Shown here: positions 18,827 to 28,799 of the stretch, piece by piece
How positions within the stretch are numbered: position 1 is the first letter of the stretch
Layout of the letters: every line of letters starts with the position of its first letter
Source of the DNA: Caldisericota bacterium
GTDB taxonomy: Bacteria; Caldisericota; JANLFM01
DNA: 64,000 nt
Reading direction: 5' to 3'
Assembly: GCA_024655865.1 (NCBI GenBank)
Contig: JANLFM010000009.1
Span: 1-64,000, forward strand
Made by a program: the position numbers and the translations under genes
Notes under the pieces: generated by a model
The model's database searches: none
What the model saw: the letters and a program-made list of their open reading frames with translations, nothing else
Told to the model about the DNA's origin: nothing

Positions 18827-19915
18827 ATGATCCAAATTGAACGAATGGTTCGCAACTTGTGTGAAATGGTTCAGATTCCAAGTGAATCTGGTGAAGAACA
18901 GGAGTTTATCAAGTACCTTGCCAGGAAGTTTGCTGATGATTTAGGCGCAAAATGCTATATCGATGACTACGGGAACCTTATTGCCAAGATTCCTGCTCGC
19001 TCATGTAGTAGCATGAGCCCTCTATTCTTCGCCATGCATGCAGATACTGTCAAACCCGGGAAGGGGATTCAACCTAAAGTGGTCAATGATTTTGTGTGCT
19101 CCAGTGGAGACACGATCTTAGGGGCAGACTGCAAGGCCGGAATTGCCGAGTTCATTGAGGCGGTTAAATCTGCTGATCGTTATCCTCCTTTAGAAGTTGT
19201 AATTACCAGAGAAGAGGAAATTGGTTTTGGGGGAGCTAAACATTTGGATTTTAACCAGATCACCGCCAAACAAGGTTTCCTATTAGACATGGATGCCCTT
19301 GATGCGATTGTTGTTGGTGGCCCTTCTCATATGCTCATCGATATCGAGATCACAGGCAAAGCCGCTCATGCCGGAATGGAACCAGAAAAGGGGATATCCG
19401 CAATAAAAGCGGCTGCTAACGCAATAGCTATTATCAAAGATGGGCGCATCGATGCGGAAACTACATCCAACATCGGCATCATTCAGGGCGGTCTAATCAG
19501 GAACGGAGTTCCGGAGAGAGTAACTATCAAGGCAGAAGCTCGTAGCTTAAACCACGAAAAGTGCCTCGCAGTGAGTCAGATCATAAAAGATGCTTTTGAA
19601 GTCTGCGCCAGAGCGATAGGAGCGAAGGCTGAGGTAGTCCTAAATCTTGCTTACAAGGCTACCCGCATTCCTGAGGACAGCCCAATGGTGAAAATCGCTC
19701 GTGAAGCTCTGGAAAGCGTGGGCATCCATCCGCGGACAATAGTAATTACCGGAGGATTAGAATCAGCAATTTACAACGAAAAAGGTATTCAAACTGTACC
19801 ACTGGGCAACGGGGTTAAAGACGAGCATTCCACGTCTGAAAGAGTAGCCATTTCTGATATGCAGACGGTGGTCCGGGTTTTGCATTATGTTTTCAATCAT
19901 TTTTGCAAAAGCTGA
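18827..19915 (+). CDS. M20-family peptidase (PepT-like)
   Basis: FFAMHADTVKPGKGIQP, GADCKAGIAEFIEA, TREEEIGFGGAKHLD, KAAHAGMEPEKGISAI. Confidence 0.9.
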   Translation: MIQIERMVRNLCEMVQIPSESGEEQEFIKYLARKFADDLGAKCYIDDYGNLIAKIPARSCSSMSPLFFAMHADTVKPGKGIQPKVVNDFVCSSGDTILGADCKAGIAEFIEAVKSADRYPPLEVVITREEEIGFGGAKHLDFNQITAKQGFLLDMDALDAIVVGGPSHMLIDIEITGKAAHAGMEPEKGISAIKAAANAIAIIKDGRIDAETTSNIGIIQGGLIRNGVPERVTIKAEARSLNHEKCLAVSQIIKDAFEVCARAIGAKAEVVLNLAYKATRIPEDSPMVKIAREALESVGIHPRTIVITGGLESAIYNEKGIQTVPLGNGVKDEHSTSERVAISDMQTVVRVLHYVFNHFCKS

Positions 19916-19924
19916 AATTTAAAA

Positions 19925-20440
19925 ATGGAAATCTTAAATGTCATTCAGGGTCGACGTAGCATAAGAAGATACCGGCCTGATCCCGTAAGTGTGGATCAAT
20001 TACAAGCCCTTGTTTCAGAAGCAGGGATCTGGGCACCTTCTGCTGGTAATACGCAAACATGGCGGTTTGCTGTAATTACAAACTCATTATTGCTGCATAA
20101 AATAAAATTGGTTAGCCCAGGGCTTTTAGGTTCCCCTCCCGCATTGATTGTAATTTGTCAAGATCTGGAAGAGGCCCAACTGAAAGGCGGATCATTAGGG
20201 CCCCAATTCTTAGCAATCGCAGATGCTGCTATGGCTGCGCAGAACATTATGCTCTACGCCCATGCTCTTGGTCTTGGAACCTGTGTAATTGCATCCTTTC
20301 ACCGAGAAGCATTGCAAGCAATCCTTGGTTTACCCCGTTCAATTGCTCCAATTTTTATAGTATCGGTTGGTTATCCAGAGTGTACACCAAGAACCCCAAT
20401 TCGAAAGAAGGACGTGATTTGGTTCAATGAATACAAATAG
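19925..20440 (+). CDS. Nitroreductase-family protein
   Basis: RRSIRRYRPDPVSVDQLQALVSEAGIWAPSAGNTQTWRF, AAQNIMLYAHALGLGTC. Confidence 0.92.
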   Translation: MEILNVIQGRRSIRRYRPDPVSVDQLQALVSEAGIWAPSAGNTQTWRFAVITNSLLLHKIKLVSPGLLGSPPALIVICQDLEEAQLKGGSLGPQFLAIADAAMAAQNIMLYAHALGLGTCVIASFHREALQAILGLPRSIAPIFIVSVGYPECTPRTPIRKKDVIWFNEYK

Positions 20441-20753
20441 GGATCAGCGGACAAAACAGATTTATCAGCAGCTTATTGAGTTAATTTGTTACATAATTGT
20501 TAGCGCTCGCAATTTAGTCCAGGAACCAAAACTATACGGGCCTTTACGGATGATTGATGTTGCGGGAAGACTAGTCGACATATTAAGTTGTGAAGACATC
20601 GAATTTCCTCTTTTACCAGTTTTCCGCAAACACATTGAAACCGCAAAGGATAGTATTATCGAAGGAGAAGCTTCTTTCGCTGCAAATTTAGAGTCTTTGG
20701 TATCTGATGTGATATCTGTTTTGGCTAACAGTCAAAAGGAGGGTACCCTGTGA
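20427..20753 (+). CDS. Uncharacterised small protein within the dpp-type operon (possibly a DUF6092-like family; not verified)
   Basis: Overlaps both neighbouring genes in the operon; no recognised catalytic motif. Confidence 0.7.
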   Translation: MNTNRDQRTKQIYQQLIELICYIIVSARNLVQEPKLYGPLRMIDVAGRLVDILSCEDIEFPLLPVFRKHIETAKDSIIEGEASFAANLESLVSDVISVLANSQKEGTL

Positions 20754-21775
20754 AACTTGGGCCATTTATTCTCCGTCGCCTTTTATTGAGCATTTTTGTT
20801 CTTATTGGCTTATCGATAGTTATCTTTATTTTAGCTCGCGTAGTTCCCGGTGATCCAGCCCGGCTAGCTTTAGGACCAAGAGCGCCAGAAGATGTGGTTG
20901 AACAACTCCGCAAGGAATTACACATGGACAAGTCTTTACCGGAACAATATTGGATTTGGTTGACAAATGCCCTTCGTGGCGACCTTGGTAAATCGCTGGT
21001 GACTAAGCGCCCAGTGATTGAGGATATAAAAGAATACCTTCCTGCTACCTTGGAATTAGTCTTCTTTACTGCTATTTTCATGGTTTTCTTTGCTATTCTC
21101 CTTGGTACTCTTGCGGCCAGATATAAAGACAGGTGGGTAGACGGCGTGATTCGCATTTTCTCTTACATTGGCGTTTCTATTCCTGCATTCGTTTTAGCAG
21201 TGTTCTTTATCCTGATTTTCGGTTATGCTTGGCCAATTTTGCCGGTACTTGGTCGTTTGGGCTCTCAGTTCACTGTGGCAAGGGTTACAGGATTTATGAT
21301 TTTGGACTCCATGCTTGCGGGAAATTGGACTGCAGCTTGGAATGCATTTACGCACTTGATTTTGCCCGCAATCGCCTTGGCACTCGGTGGCACATTTCAA
21401 GAAGCCAGAATTACTCGTTCCAGCATGGTTGATAACTTGTCCAAAGATTTCATTGCTGCAGAAAGAGGGTATGGAATTCCTGAAAGGAGAATCATGTTTA
21501 AATATCTGCTTAAGCCCTCATTGATTCCGACAGTTTCTGTAATGGGAATGGATATTGCAGCGACGATAGGCAACGCCTTTTTGGTCGAGATGATTTTCAA
21601 CTGGCCAGGCATTTCCCGTTACGGAATCAACGCTATGCTTTTTAAAGACTTGAACGCGATCTCGGGGGTAGTGCTGATAATAGGGTTAATCTTTGCACTC
21701 ACCAATATCGTCGTTGATATTATTGTTGCTTTTCTGGATCCTCGTGTCCGTTTGGGCGGAATAAGGGGGCAATAA
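20750..21775 (+). CDS. dppB: Dipeptide/oligopeptide-type ABC permease
   Basis: RRLLLSIFVLIGLSIVIFILARVVPGDPARLALGP; EARITRSSMVDNLSKDFIAAERGYG. Confidence 0.93.
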   Translation: MKLGPFILRRLLLSIFVLIGLSIVIFILARVVPGDPARLALGPRAPEDVVEQLRKELHMDKSLPEQYWIWLTNALRGDLGKSLVTKRPVIEDIKEYLPATLELVFFTAIFMVFFAILLGTLAARYKDRWVDGVIRIFSYIGVSIPAFVLAVFFILIFGYAWPILPVLGRLGSQFTVARVTGFMILDSMLAGNWTAAWNAFTHLILPAIALALGGTFQEARITRSSMVDNLSKDFIAAERGYGIPERRIMFKYLLKPSLIPTVSVMGMDIAATIGNAFLVEMIFNWPGISRYGINAMLFKDLNAISGVVLIIGLIFALTNIVVDIIVAFLDPRVRLGGIRGQ

Positions 21776-21776
21776 T

Positions 21777-22691
21777 ATGGCCAATAAAAATTTTCTGGCA
21801 GTAACTGTTGAAAAGCCTCGAGAAAAGGGAAAGTGGCACAGGTTTTGGGATAGGGTATCTCGATACTGGTACCACTTTTCTCGCAATAAACTTTCCGTCG
21901 TGGGATTGGCGATTGTCGTTTTGGTGATTATACTAGCCATTTTTGCTCCTTTGGTAACGCCTTACCCTGAACATGCAGGCCCATTTGTCGACTATAAAAA
22001 TGCTGGTCAGCCTCCTAGCGCTAAGTATTGGCTTGGAACTGATCCCATCGGCAGAGATATCTTTTCTCGGATAATCTTTGCCTTCCGTGGTGCCCTGGTT
22101 ATGTCAATTCTGGTTTTAGCAATCGCCGTACCAGTTGGTACTGTTTTTGGCCTTCTGGCTGGGTTTTATCATGGGACGATTATAGATACCGTTATTATGC
22201 GCATTTCAGACATATTCCTCTCCGTCCCCTCTCTTGTTCTTGCTCTGGCCATCGCTGCAGTGCTTAAGCCAAACCTAATGAATTCCATGATTGCGGTCAC
22301 AGTAATGTGGTGGCCATGGTATACGCGCCTTGTTTATGGTATGGCTTCCTCAATTCGAAACGATTATTTTGTAATTGCAGCAGAGTTGAGTGGAGCGAGC
22401 AAATTCCACATTATTTTCCGCGAAATTTTGCCCAATTGCCTTTCTCCTGTTTTCACGAAAATGGCCTTAGATGTGGGATGGGTGATTTTGATTGGTGCTT
22501 CGCTGAGCTTCGTAGGACTCGGGGAACAACCACCTACGCCAGCGTTAGGCCAGATGGTATCGGATGGCGCTAGGTATTTACCCCAGCTTTGGTGGATGAG
22601 CGTTTTTCCAGCTCTGGCTATAATCATCGTAATTTTAGGTTTTAATCTTTTTGGAGATGGAATTCGGGATATGTTGCAGTCTTCCCGTTAA
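21777..22691 (+). CDS. dppC: Dipeptide/oligopeptide-type ABC permease
   Basis: NKLSVVGLAIVVLVIILAIFAPLVTPY; WLGTDPIGRDIFSRIIFAFRGALVMSIL. Confidence 0.93.
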   Translation: MANKNFLAVTVEKPREKGKWHRFWDRVSRYWYHFSRNKLSVVGLAIVVLVIILAIFAPLVTPYPEHAGPFVDYKNAGQPPSAKYWLGTDPIGRDIFSRIIFAFRGALVMSILVLAIAVPVGTVFGLLAGFYHGTIIDTVIMRISDIFLSVPSLVLALAIAAVLKPNLMNSMIAVTVMWWPWYTRLVYGMASSIRNDYFVIAAELSGASKFHIIFREILPNCLSPVFTKMALDVGWVILIGASLSFVGLGEQPPTPALGQMVSDGARYLPQLWWMSVFPALAIIIVILGFNLFGDGIRDMLQSSR

Positions 22692-22714
22692 ATGGCCTAA
22701 AGAGAGGAGCGCTA

Positions 22715-23701
22715 ATGGACGATAAGACCTTACTCGAGATAAAGGATCTTCATGTTTGGTACAAAGTTTATGGAGGCTACCTAAAGGTTCTTCATGGAGT
22801 GAATTTTTTAGTGCGTAAAGGAGAGCGAGTGGGACTAGTAGGGGAAGCCGGGTGCGGCAAAACTACTACCATGAAATCGATCCTGCAAATTCTTCCGCCA
22901 GGTGACTCTCGCATTCCTAAGGGAGAAATAATTTATAAGGGGAAGGATATCTTGAAAATGAGCTTTGGCGAGCTTCAAAGGCTTCGCTCCAAAGAGGTTG
23001 CCATGATCTTTCAAGACCCGACTGCTGCCCTGAACCCAGTTTTCACAATAGGAGCTCAAATCGGGGACGTCGTCAGATATTCAATCGCCTTAGAAGAGAA
23101 GAGAGTTAAGAAAGAAAAAATTAAAACGCTGTCAGCTAGGGCTCTAAAAGAGGTTTACATGCCAGACCCTGAGAGAATCTTAACGAACTACCCCTTTCAG
23201 TTGAGTGGTGGCATGCGACAGAGGGTTTGTATTGCAATGTCCATTTCCTCTCCTCGAAACCTGCTCATCGCTGATGAACCCGGAACATCCCTGGACGTTA
23301 CAATTCAGGACCAGATCCTTCGCCTCCTAAAGGAGATTGTGGAGAAGCAAGGGACCTCTATCATTTTAATCACCCACTCTCTGGGCGTTGCCCGGGAAAT
23401 GACTGACAGGATATACGTGATGTATGCGGGGACAATCGTGGAAACCGCTCCCGCCAAAGACCTTTTTAAGAATCCGGTGCATCCATATACCAGAGGTCTA
23501 CTGGCCTCCGTTCCTAAAATATCCGGAGGGGGAATAGCCCGGGGCATTCCAGGAAGAATCCCGGATTACCTGAATCCTCCACCTGGCTGCCGATTCCAGC
23601 CAAGGTGCGAATACGCTACTCCTTCTTGCCAGGAGAAACCGCCTCAATTGTTCGAGATTGATAAAGACCACTTTGTAGCATGTTATTTGGCTCAGAGGTG
23701 A
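22715..23701 (+). CDS. dppD: Dipeptide-type ABC ATP-binding protein
   Basis: GLVGEAGCGKTTTMKSIL, QLSGGMRQRVCIAMSIS, C-terminal oligopeptide ABC Cys motif. Confidence 0.93.
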   Translation: MDDKTLLEIKDLHVWYKVYGGYLKVLHGVNFLVRKGERVGLVGEAGCGKTTTMKSILQILPPGDSRIPKGEIIYKGKDILKMSFGELQRLRSKEVAMIFQDPTAALNPVFTIGAQIGDVVRYSIALEEKRVKKEKIKTLSARALKEVYMPDPERILTNYPFQLSGGMRQRVCIAMSISSPRNLLIADEPGTSLDVTIQDQILRLLKEIVEKQGTSIILITHSLGVAREMTDRIYVMYAGTIVETAPAKDLFKNPVHPYTRGLLASVPKISGGGIARGIPGRIPDYLNPPPGCRFQPRCEYATPSCQEKPPQLFEIDKDHFVACYLAQR

Positions 23702-24705
23702 ATGCAATGACTCAACAGGGAAATAGTGAAATCTTGAAAGTCGTAAATTTGAAAAAGTACTTCCGCATTGGCAAGGATAAGAGGGGTCCGATTTACGTTC
23801 GTGCTGTCGATGGGGTAAGCTTCAATGTCAAATATGGTGAGACTCTGGGATTAGTAGGAGAATCTGGTTCTGGGAAGAGCACGATCGCTTATACAGTTGT
23901 GGGAATGTATCGCCCGACATCAGGACAAATTCTTTTTAAGAATCAGAATATCGGCATGGAAGCAGTGAGGAGGCCATTGTCCCTTAAAAAGGAAATCCAG
24001 ATCGTTTTTCAAGACCCGGGATCCTCTCTTAATCCAAGGCAAACAATTGAACAAATTTTAAGGCTGCCTCTTAAGCTTCACACCAACACGCCAAAGAAAC
24101 AACTTAAAGAAAAAATGATTGAGCTTCTGGAAAAGGTTGAACTTCCTGCGGATTATCTGTACAAATCACCCCCATCCATCGGTGGTGGGGAAAAACAAAT
24201 GGTGGCCATTGCCAGAGCTCTGGCCCCTAACCCCTCCCTGATTGTTCTTGACGAACCCACTTCCGCTTTGGATGTCTCAGTGCAGGCAAAGATCATCAAT
24301 AAACTAATGGATCTGCAAAAAGAACTGAACTTAACCTATTTGTTCATCACCCATGACCTGAGCCTGATGAGAAATGTAGCGAACAGAATCGCAATCATGT
24401 ATCTGGGAAAAATTTGCGAGGTTGCTGATGCCGCCACCTTCTTTGAAAAGCCTCTCCACCCCTATACCCAGATGCTCATCTCCTCGGTGCCTGTGGTTAC
24501 CGAAGAGGAGGAGAGACTAAAGCCCAAGAAGGTCGTGTCTATAGGGGAAATCCCCAGCCCTGTCAACATTCCACCGGGATGCAGTTTCCATCTGAGGTGC
24601 CCATATAAAATGCCGATCTGCTCGGAGGTTGATCCCGAGATGAAAGAGGTTGCTCCTGAACACATTGTTAGGTGTCATCTTTTCGGGAAACAGGCAAGTG
24701 GATAG
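23680..24705 (+). CDS. dppF: Dipeptide-type ABC ATP-binding protein (likely start 23707)
   Basis: [40 protein letters not shown]-terminal Cys motif. Confidence 0.93.
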   Translation: MLFGSEVNAMTQQGNSEILKVVNLKKYFRIGKDKRGPIYVRAVDGVSFNVKYGETLGLVGESGSGKSTIAYTVVGMYRPTSGQILFKNQNIGMEAVRRPLSLKKEIQIVFQDPGSSLNPRQTIEQILRLPLKLHTNTPKKQLKEKMIELLEKVELPADYLYKSPPSIGGGEKQMVAIARALAPNPSLIVLDEPTSALDVSVQAKIINKLMDLQKELNLTYLFITHDLSLMRNVANRIAIMYLGKICEVADAATFFEKPLHPYTQMLISSVPVVTEEEERLKPKKVVSIGEIPSPVNIPPGCSFHLRCPYKMPICSEVDPEMKEVAPEHIVRCHLFGKQASG

Positions 24706-24719
24706 GAGGCGGATAAATA

Positions 24720-25469
24720 GTGCAAAGGAAAATTCTCTACATAGAACCCGTTGTGAGCAATATGGCAGCTTCCTGGAAAGAGTATCTATCAAAATTTATT
24801 TCCCCGGAGACGGAACTTGAGGTAACTTCTCTGCCCGAAGGTCCCAGGCATCTGGAATATTATTCTTACGGATCGCTGGTCGTGCCTCAACTTTTAAAAA
24901 TTATAAGAAAAGCGGAAAGAGAAAATTTCGATGGGGCAATCATCGGGTGCTTTTACGATCCTGGTTTAAGGGAAGCCCGAGAAATCGCAGAGCAATTAGT
25001 GGTTACTGCTCCCGCTGAAGCTTCAATGCATATTGCTTCTACCTTGGGGCAGCGCTTTTCCATAATCGTTACAGAAAATAAAACTGTACCTCTCATGAGG
25101 GAGAATGTCATTAAATACGGGTTTTTGGATCATTTAGCATCCTTCCGGGCCCTTGGCATGGGGGTTCTGGAGCTCCAAGTTGATCCGGAGGAAACCAAAA
25201 GGAGAATCGTGCGGGCCGCGGAGCAAGCCATAGAGCAAGATGGAGCGGAAGTCATCATCCTCGGTTGTACTATTCAATTCGGGTTCTATCAGGAATTGCA
25301 GGGTACTTTAAGAGTTCCGGTAATAGACGTTGCCTGTGCTGCCTTGAATTATGCTGAATTCCTCATAGATTTGAAGGATAAACACGGCTGGTATTTTAAC
25401 AAGAAGAACGAGTATCTTCCACCTCCAAGAGAAGAAATAGAAGCCTGGAAACTTTCAGAGTTATTTTAA
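24720..25469 (+). CDS. Asp/Glu/hydantoin racemase family protein (second copy); GTG start
   Basis: NFDGAIIGCFYDPGLREARE and EVIILGCTIQFG. Confidence 0.85.
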   Translation: MQRKILYIEPVVSNMAASWKEYLSKFISPETELEVTSLPEGPRHLEYYSYGSLVVPQLLKIIRKAERENFDGAIIGCFYDPGLREAREIAEQLVVTAPAEASMHIASTLGQRFSIIVTENKTVPLMRENVIKYGFLDHLASFRALGMGVLELQVDPEETKRRIVRAAEQAIEQDGAEVIILGCTIQFGFYQELQGTLRVPVIDVACAALNYAEFLIDLKDKHGWYFNKKNEYLPPPREEIEAWKLSELF

Positions 25470-25589
25470 ATACTTTTGATGCAAAATTTTTTGCCCCACG
25501 GATTACTTCTGCTCCTGAGAAAAAAGACCCCTCGGTTAAATCTTGATCGAGACCTCATGATTATTGAAAACGGAGAAAAATAGGGCCCT

Positions 25590-26513
25590 TTGATAAGAGA
25601 AAATGGATCCTTGAGGTTTAAGATCTTAAAACCTTTTCCCAATTTAAAGAGTTTTCTCGGGGATTTATTGCTGCTTCTGGCGGCTATGATCTGGGGAATG
25701 GGTTATGTTGCAAGGAGGATTGGAAGCCTGGAAGCCCCGCCATTCACTTTTAATGGATTGCGGTTTTTGATCGGAGCGGTTGTCTTAATTCCTCCTCTTT
25801 TTATCAAAGGAATTAAAAATCAATTGAGAGCTCAGGAGATCTATGCCGGGATTATTACCGGTTTCTGCCTCTGTATCGGGACAAATTTGCAACAAATTGG
25901 CCTAAAGTGGACTGACGCGGGAAAGGCCGGCTTCATTACAGGTTTGTATGTTGTCTTGGTTCCCGTTATCGGGCTTTTCCTGGGAAGGAAAGTCAATCTT
26001 TTTAATTCAATTGGAATTCTTTTTGCGCTTTCTGGCCTTTTTTTCCTGAGTCCCTGGCAAGGGGGATCAATAAATCAGGGGGATTTAATCATGATCCTTT
26101 GTGCCCTAATTTACGCAATTTATATTATCATTGTTGGAAAATTCTCCCCGGAATGCAACCCTTTGGGTTTTTCCTTTGTTACCTTTTTATCCTGCGGGAT
26201 ACTGAGCCTCTTCCCAGGAGTTTTTGAAAGATCCCAGTGGGGGACCCTCCAGGAGGTAATTTGGCCCCTGTTATATTCCGGGCTTTTTGCGGTGGGAATT
26301 GCATATTCTTTGCAGGTTACGGCACAAAAATTGACCCTTCCCAACCATGCTGCGATTATAATGAGCCTTGAGGCGGTTTTTGCGGTCATATTTGGGGTTT
26401 TGATACTTCAGGAAAATCTGAGTCCACGGGAATTGATTGGGTGCTTTTTGATGCTTTCCAGTTTTGTCGTTGTCCAGGGGGACAAACTTAGAGGGAACTT
26501 TGAATTGAAGTAA
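25590..26513 (+). CDS. EamA/DMT-superfamily transporter
   Basis: Ten-TM drug/metabolite pattern: LLLLAAMIWGMGYVARRIGSLEAPPFTFNGLRFLIGA; LPNHAAIIMSLEAVFAVIFGVLILQENLSPRELIGCFLMLSSF. Confidence 0.88.
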   Translation: MIRENGSLRFKILKPFPNLKSFLGDLLLLLAAMIWGMGYVARRIGSLEAPPFTFNGLRFLIGAVVLIPPLFIKGIKNQLRAQEIYAGIITGFCLCIGTNLQQIGLKWTDAGKAGFITGLYVVLVPVIGLFLGRKVNLFNSIGILFALSGLFFLSPWQGGSINQGDLIMILCALIYAIYIIIVGKFSPECNPLGFSFVTFLSCGILSLFPGVFERSQWGTLQEVIWPLLYSGLFAVGIAYSLQVTAQKLTLPNHAAIIMSLEAVFAVIFGVLILQENLSPRELIGCFLMLSSFVVVQGDKLRGNFELK

Positions 26514-26636
26514 CTTTCAGGCCAACTTTCCTCTGAATTTTTTAAATTTTTTGCCCTTTGCATTTTTCCGGAGTGGGTTTACATTTACCAGACTTTACTT
26601 TATCTTAAATAAAATCTAAAATTTTAAACAAGAGAT

Positions 26637-27620
26637 ATGCTGCTCTTTATAAGAGGGCAAGAAATTTCTCAGATTCTGACGATGACAGAGGCCATCAAGG
26701 CAGTGGAGGATGGGTTTCTCTCACTTTATCAAGGCAAGGTGTTGATGCCTCAAAGGACGGTCCTGAATACCGGAATCAACGACGGTACCCTCCTCACTAT
26801 GCCAGTTTTAGTCGCAAGCGATTCCCCCTCTATGGCGGTCAAAGTGATCACAGTCTATCCTCAGAACCCCGTACTTTTCAGCCTCCCCGCAATTCAGGGT
26901 CTTGTTATTCTTTATGATCCGGAAAAGGGAAAGCCCCTTGCTATCATCGATGGTGCTGCCTTAACCGCTATCAGGACTGGATCTGCAGGAGGGGTAGCAG
27001 CCAAATATCTGGCACGGCAGGATTCCCGGACAGTTACCCTTTTCGGTGTGGGAGCCCAGGGGGAGACTCAGCTTGAGGCCGTTTGCACCGTTTGCCTCAT
27101 TAAGAAGGCTTTTATCATCACGAACAATGATCCTCGCGAGCGACCTTTCCTTGAAAAAATGAAAGAAAAATTAGGTATTGAGCTCATTCTCACCGGGGAT
27201 AAAAAATCAGCCCTGGAGCAGTCGGACATCGTAATCACGGCTACTAATTCTCGCATTCCCCTTTTCGATGGAAGGTGGGTAAGACCGGGGACGCATATCA
27301 CGGCCATTGGTTCTTACAAACCAGATTTCAGGGAGCTGGATACAGAAACCATTAAAAGAAGCCGGATCTTCGTTGACAGCCTGGATGCTGCAAAAGAAGA
27401 GGCGGGCGATTTAATTATCCCCGTCTCCGAAGGAGCAATTACCTGGGACTCCGTCGCTGGAGAAATTGGGGCGGTGATTGCAGGAGAGATTCCCGGAAGA
27501 AAGAGCGAGAAGGAGATAACCCTGTTCAAATCGGTAGGCCTGGCGGTACAGGATGCCGTTGTGGCCCAGGAGATATACCGGAGAGCACTAAAGGCTGGAC
27601 TGGGAACAAAATTAGATTAG
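26637..27620 (+). CDS. Ornithine cyclodeaminase/mu-crystallin family (candidate pyrroline-2-carboxylate reductase)
   Basis: AIIDGAALTAIRTGSAGGVAAKYLAR, VTLFGVGAQGETQLEAV, GTHITAIGSYKPDFRELD. Confidence 0.88.
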   Translation: MLLFIRGQEISQILTMTEAIKAVEDGFLSLYQGKVLMPQRTVLNTGINDGTLLTMPVLVASDSPSMAVKVITVYPQNPVLFSLPAIQGLVILYDPEKGKPLAIIDGAALTAIRTGSAGGVAAKYLARQDSRTVTLFGVGAQGETQLEAVCTVCLIKKAFIITNNDPRERPFLEKMKEKLGIELILTGDKKSALEQSDIVITATNSRIPLFDGRWVRPGTHITAIGSYKPDFRELDTETIKRSRIFVDSLDAAKEEAGDLIIPVSEGAITWDSVAGEIGAVIAGEIPGRKSEKEITLFKSVGLAVQDAVVAQEIYRRALKAGLGTKLD

Positions 27621-27631
27621 GAGGGAGAAAC

Positions 27632-28660
27632 TTGGAGATCACCTGGAAACCGCCGAAGGACTGGATGAAGATCAAGACCATAGACGCCCACGCAGCTGGG
27701 GAACCCCTGAGAGTTATAGTTGAGGGTTATCCCCCTATTCCGGGAAAGACCATCCTGGAAAAGAGGCGATATCTCAAAGAGAACCTGGATTTTCTGCGCA
27801 CTGCCTTGATGTGGGAACCTCGGGGGCACGCCGACATGTACGGCGCAATTATCACAGAACCCGTGAGCCGGGAAAGCGATGTAGGGGTGATTTTCTTGCA
27901 TAACGAAGGGTACAGCACAATGTGCGGACACGGGGTGATCGCCTTAGCCACCGTCCTCCTTGAGACCGGGATAATCGAAAAGGAAGGGGATAATCCGGTG
28001 ATCAAAATGGACACACCGGCTGGTCTGGTGACTGCGGTGGCACACAGGGAGGGAGGCGGGGTTAAAGAAGTTTCCTTCCAGAATGTTCCCTCCTTCCTCT
28101 ATTTGAGGGATCAGGTTGTGGAAGTCCCGGGAATTGGTAAAGTGAAATACGATGTGGCTTTCGGAGGAGCCTTTTACGCCTTTGTGAATGCTGAGGAAAT
28201 TGGGATCGGGTTGGGCCCGGAGGATTTCCGCCAGCTGATCGATAAAGGTATGCGCATAAAGCATGCGGTCATGGATTCCGTGCCCATCCGGCATCCCTTT
28301 GAGGATGATTTAAGCTTCCTCTACGGGACGATCATTGTGGGCAAAGCGCAGGAGCCTGAACACCACAGCAGGAACGTTTGCATTTTCGCTAACGGAGAAG
28401 TAGACCGCTCTCCCACCGGGACAGGGGTGAGCGCACGCGCAGCGATCCATCATTTCAAGGGAGAGTTAAAAATGAATGAGCCCTTTACCGTGGAAAGTAT
28501 TATCGGTACCTGTTTTACAGGGAAAGCAGTCGACAAAACCAAATTTGGTCCTTATGATGCGGTGATCCCCGAAGTAACCGGAAGTGCCTCCATCGTCGGG
28601 CTTTGTGAGTGGTGTATTGACCCACAGGACCCGTTGCGCCACGGCTTTATTCTCCGTTAA
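27632..28660 (+). CDS. Proline racemase family, trans-3-hydroxy-L-proline dehydratase type; TTG start
   Basis: IDAHAAGEPLRV, STMCGHGVIALATVLLETG, DRSPTGTGVSAR with Thr in place of the second catalytic Cys. Confidence 0.88.
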   Translation: MEITWKPPKDWMKIKTIDAHAAGEPLRVIVEGYPPIPGKTILEKRRYLKENLDFLRTALMWEPRGHADMYGAIITEPVSRESDVGVIFLHNEGYSTMCGHGVIALATVLLETGIIEKEGDNPVIKMDTPAGLVTAVAHREGGGVKEVSFQNVPSFLYLRDQVVEVPGIGKVKYDVAFGGAFYAFVNAEEIGIGLGPEDFRQLIDKGMRIKHAVMDSVPIRHPFEDDLSFLYGTIIVGKAQEPEHHSRNVCIFANGEVDRSPTGTGVSARAAIHHFKGELKMNEPFTVESIIGTCFTGKAVDKTKFGPYDAVIPEVTGSASIVGLCEWCIDPQDPLRHGFILR

Positions 28661-28799
28661 GCGGTTACAGAATAAATTGAAAATCGTGGTAAACTACTTT
28701 TGATTTCCTCATACCGGGATGAAAGGAGGGGAGAAAAGGCAACAAATTCTTGATGTCCTCTAAAAGTAACCTAAAAAAGGAGGTAAATGGAGGAAGGGC

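Noticed and set aside
12449-28660. Integrated prophage or ICE because of AT-rich content and XRE/ImmA pair
   Set aside because: No integrase, relaxase, capsid, terminase or conjugation genes, and no attachment repeats recognised; content is metabolic.
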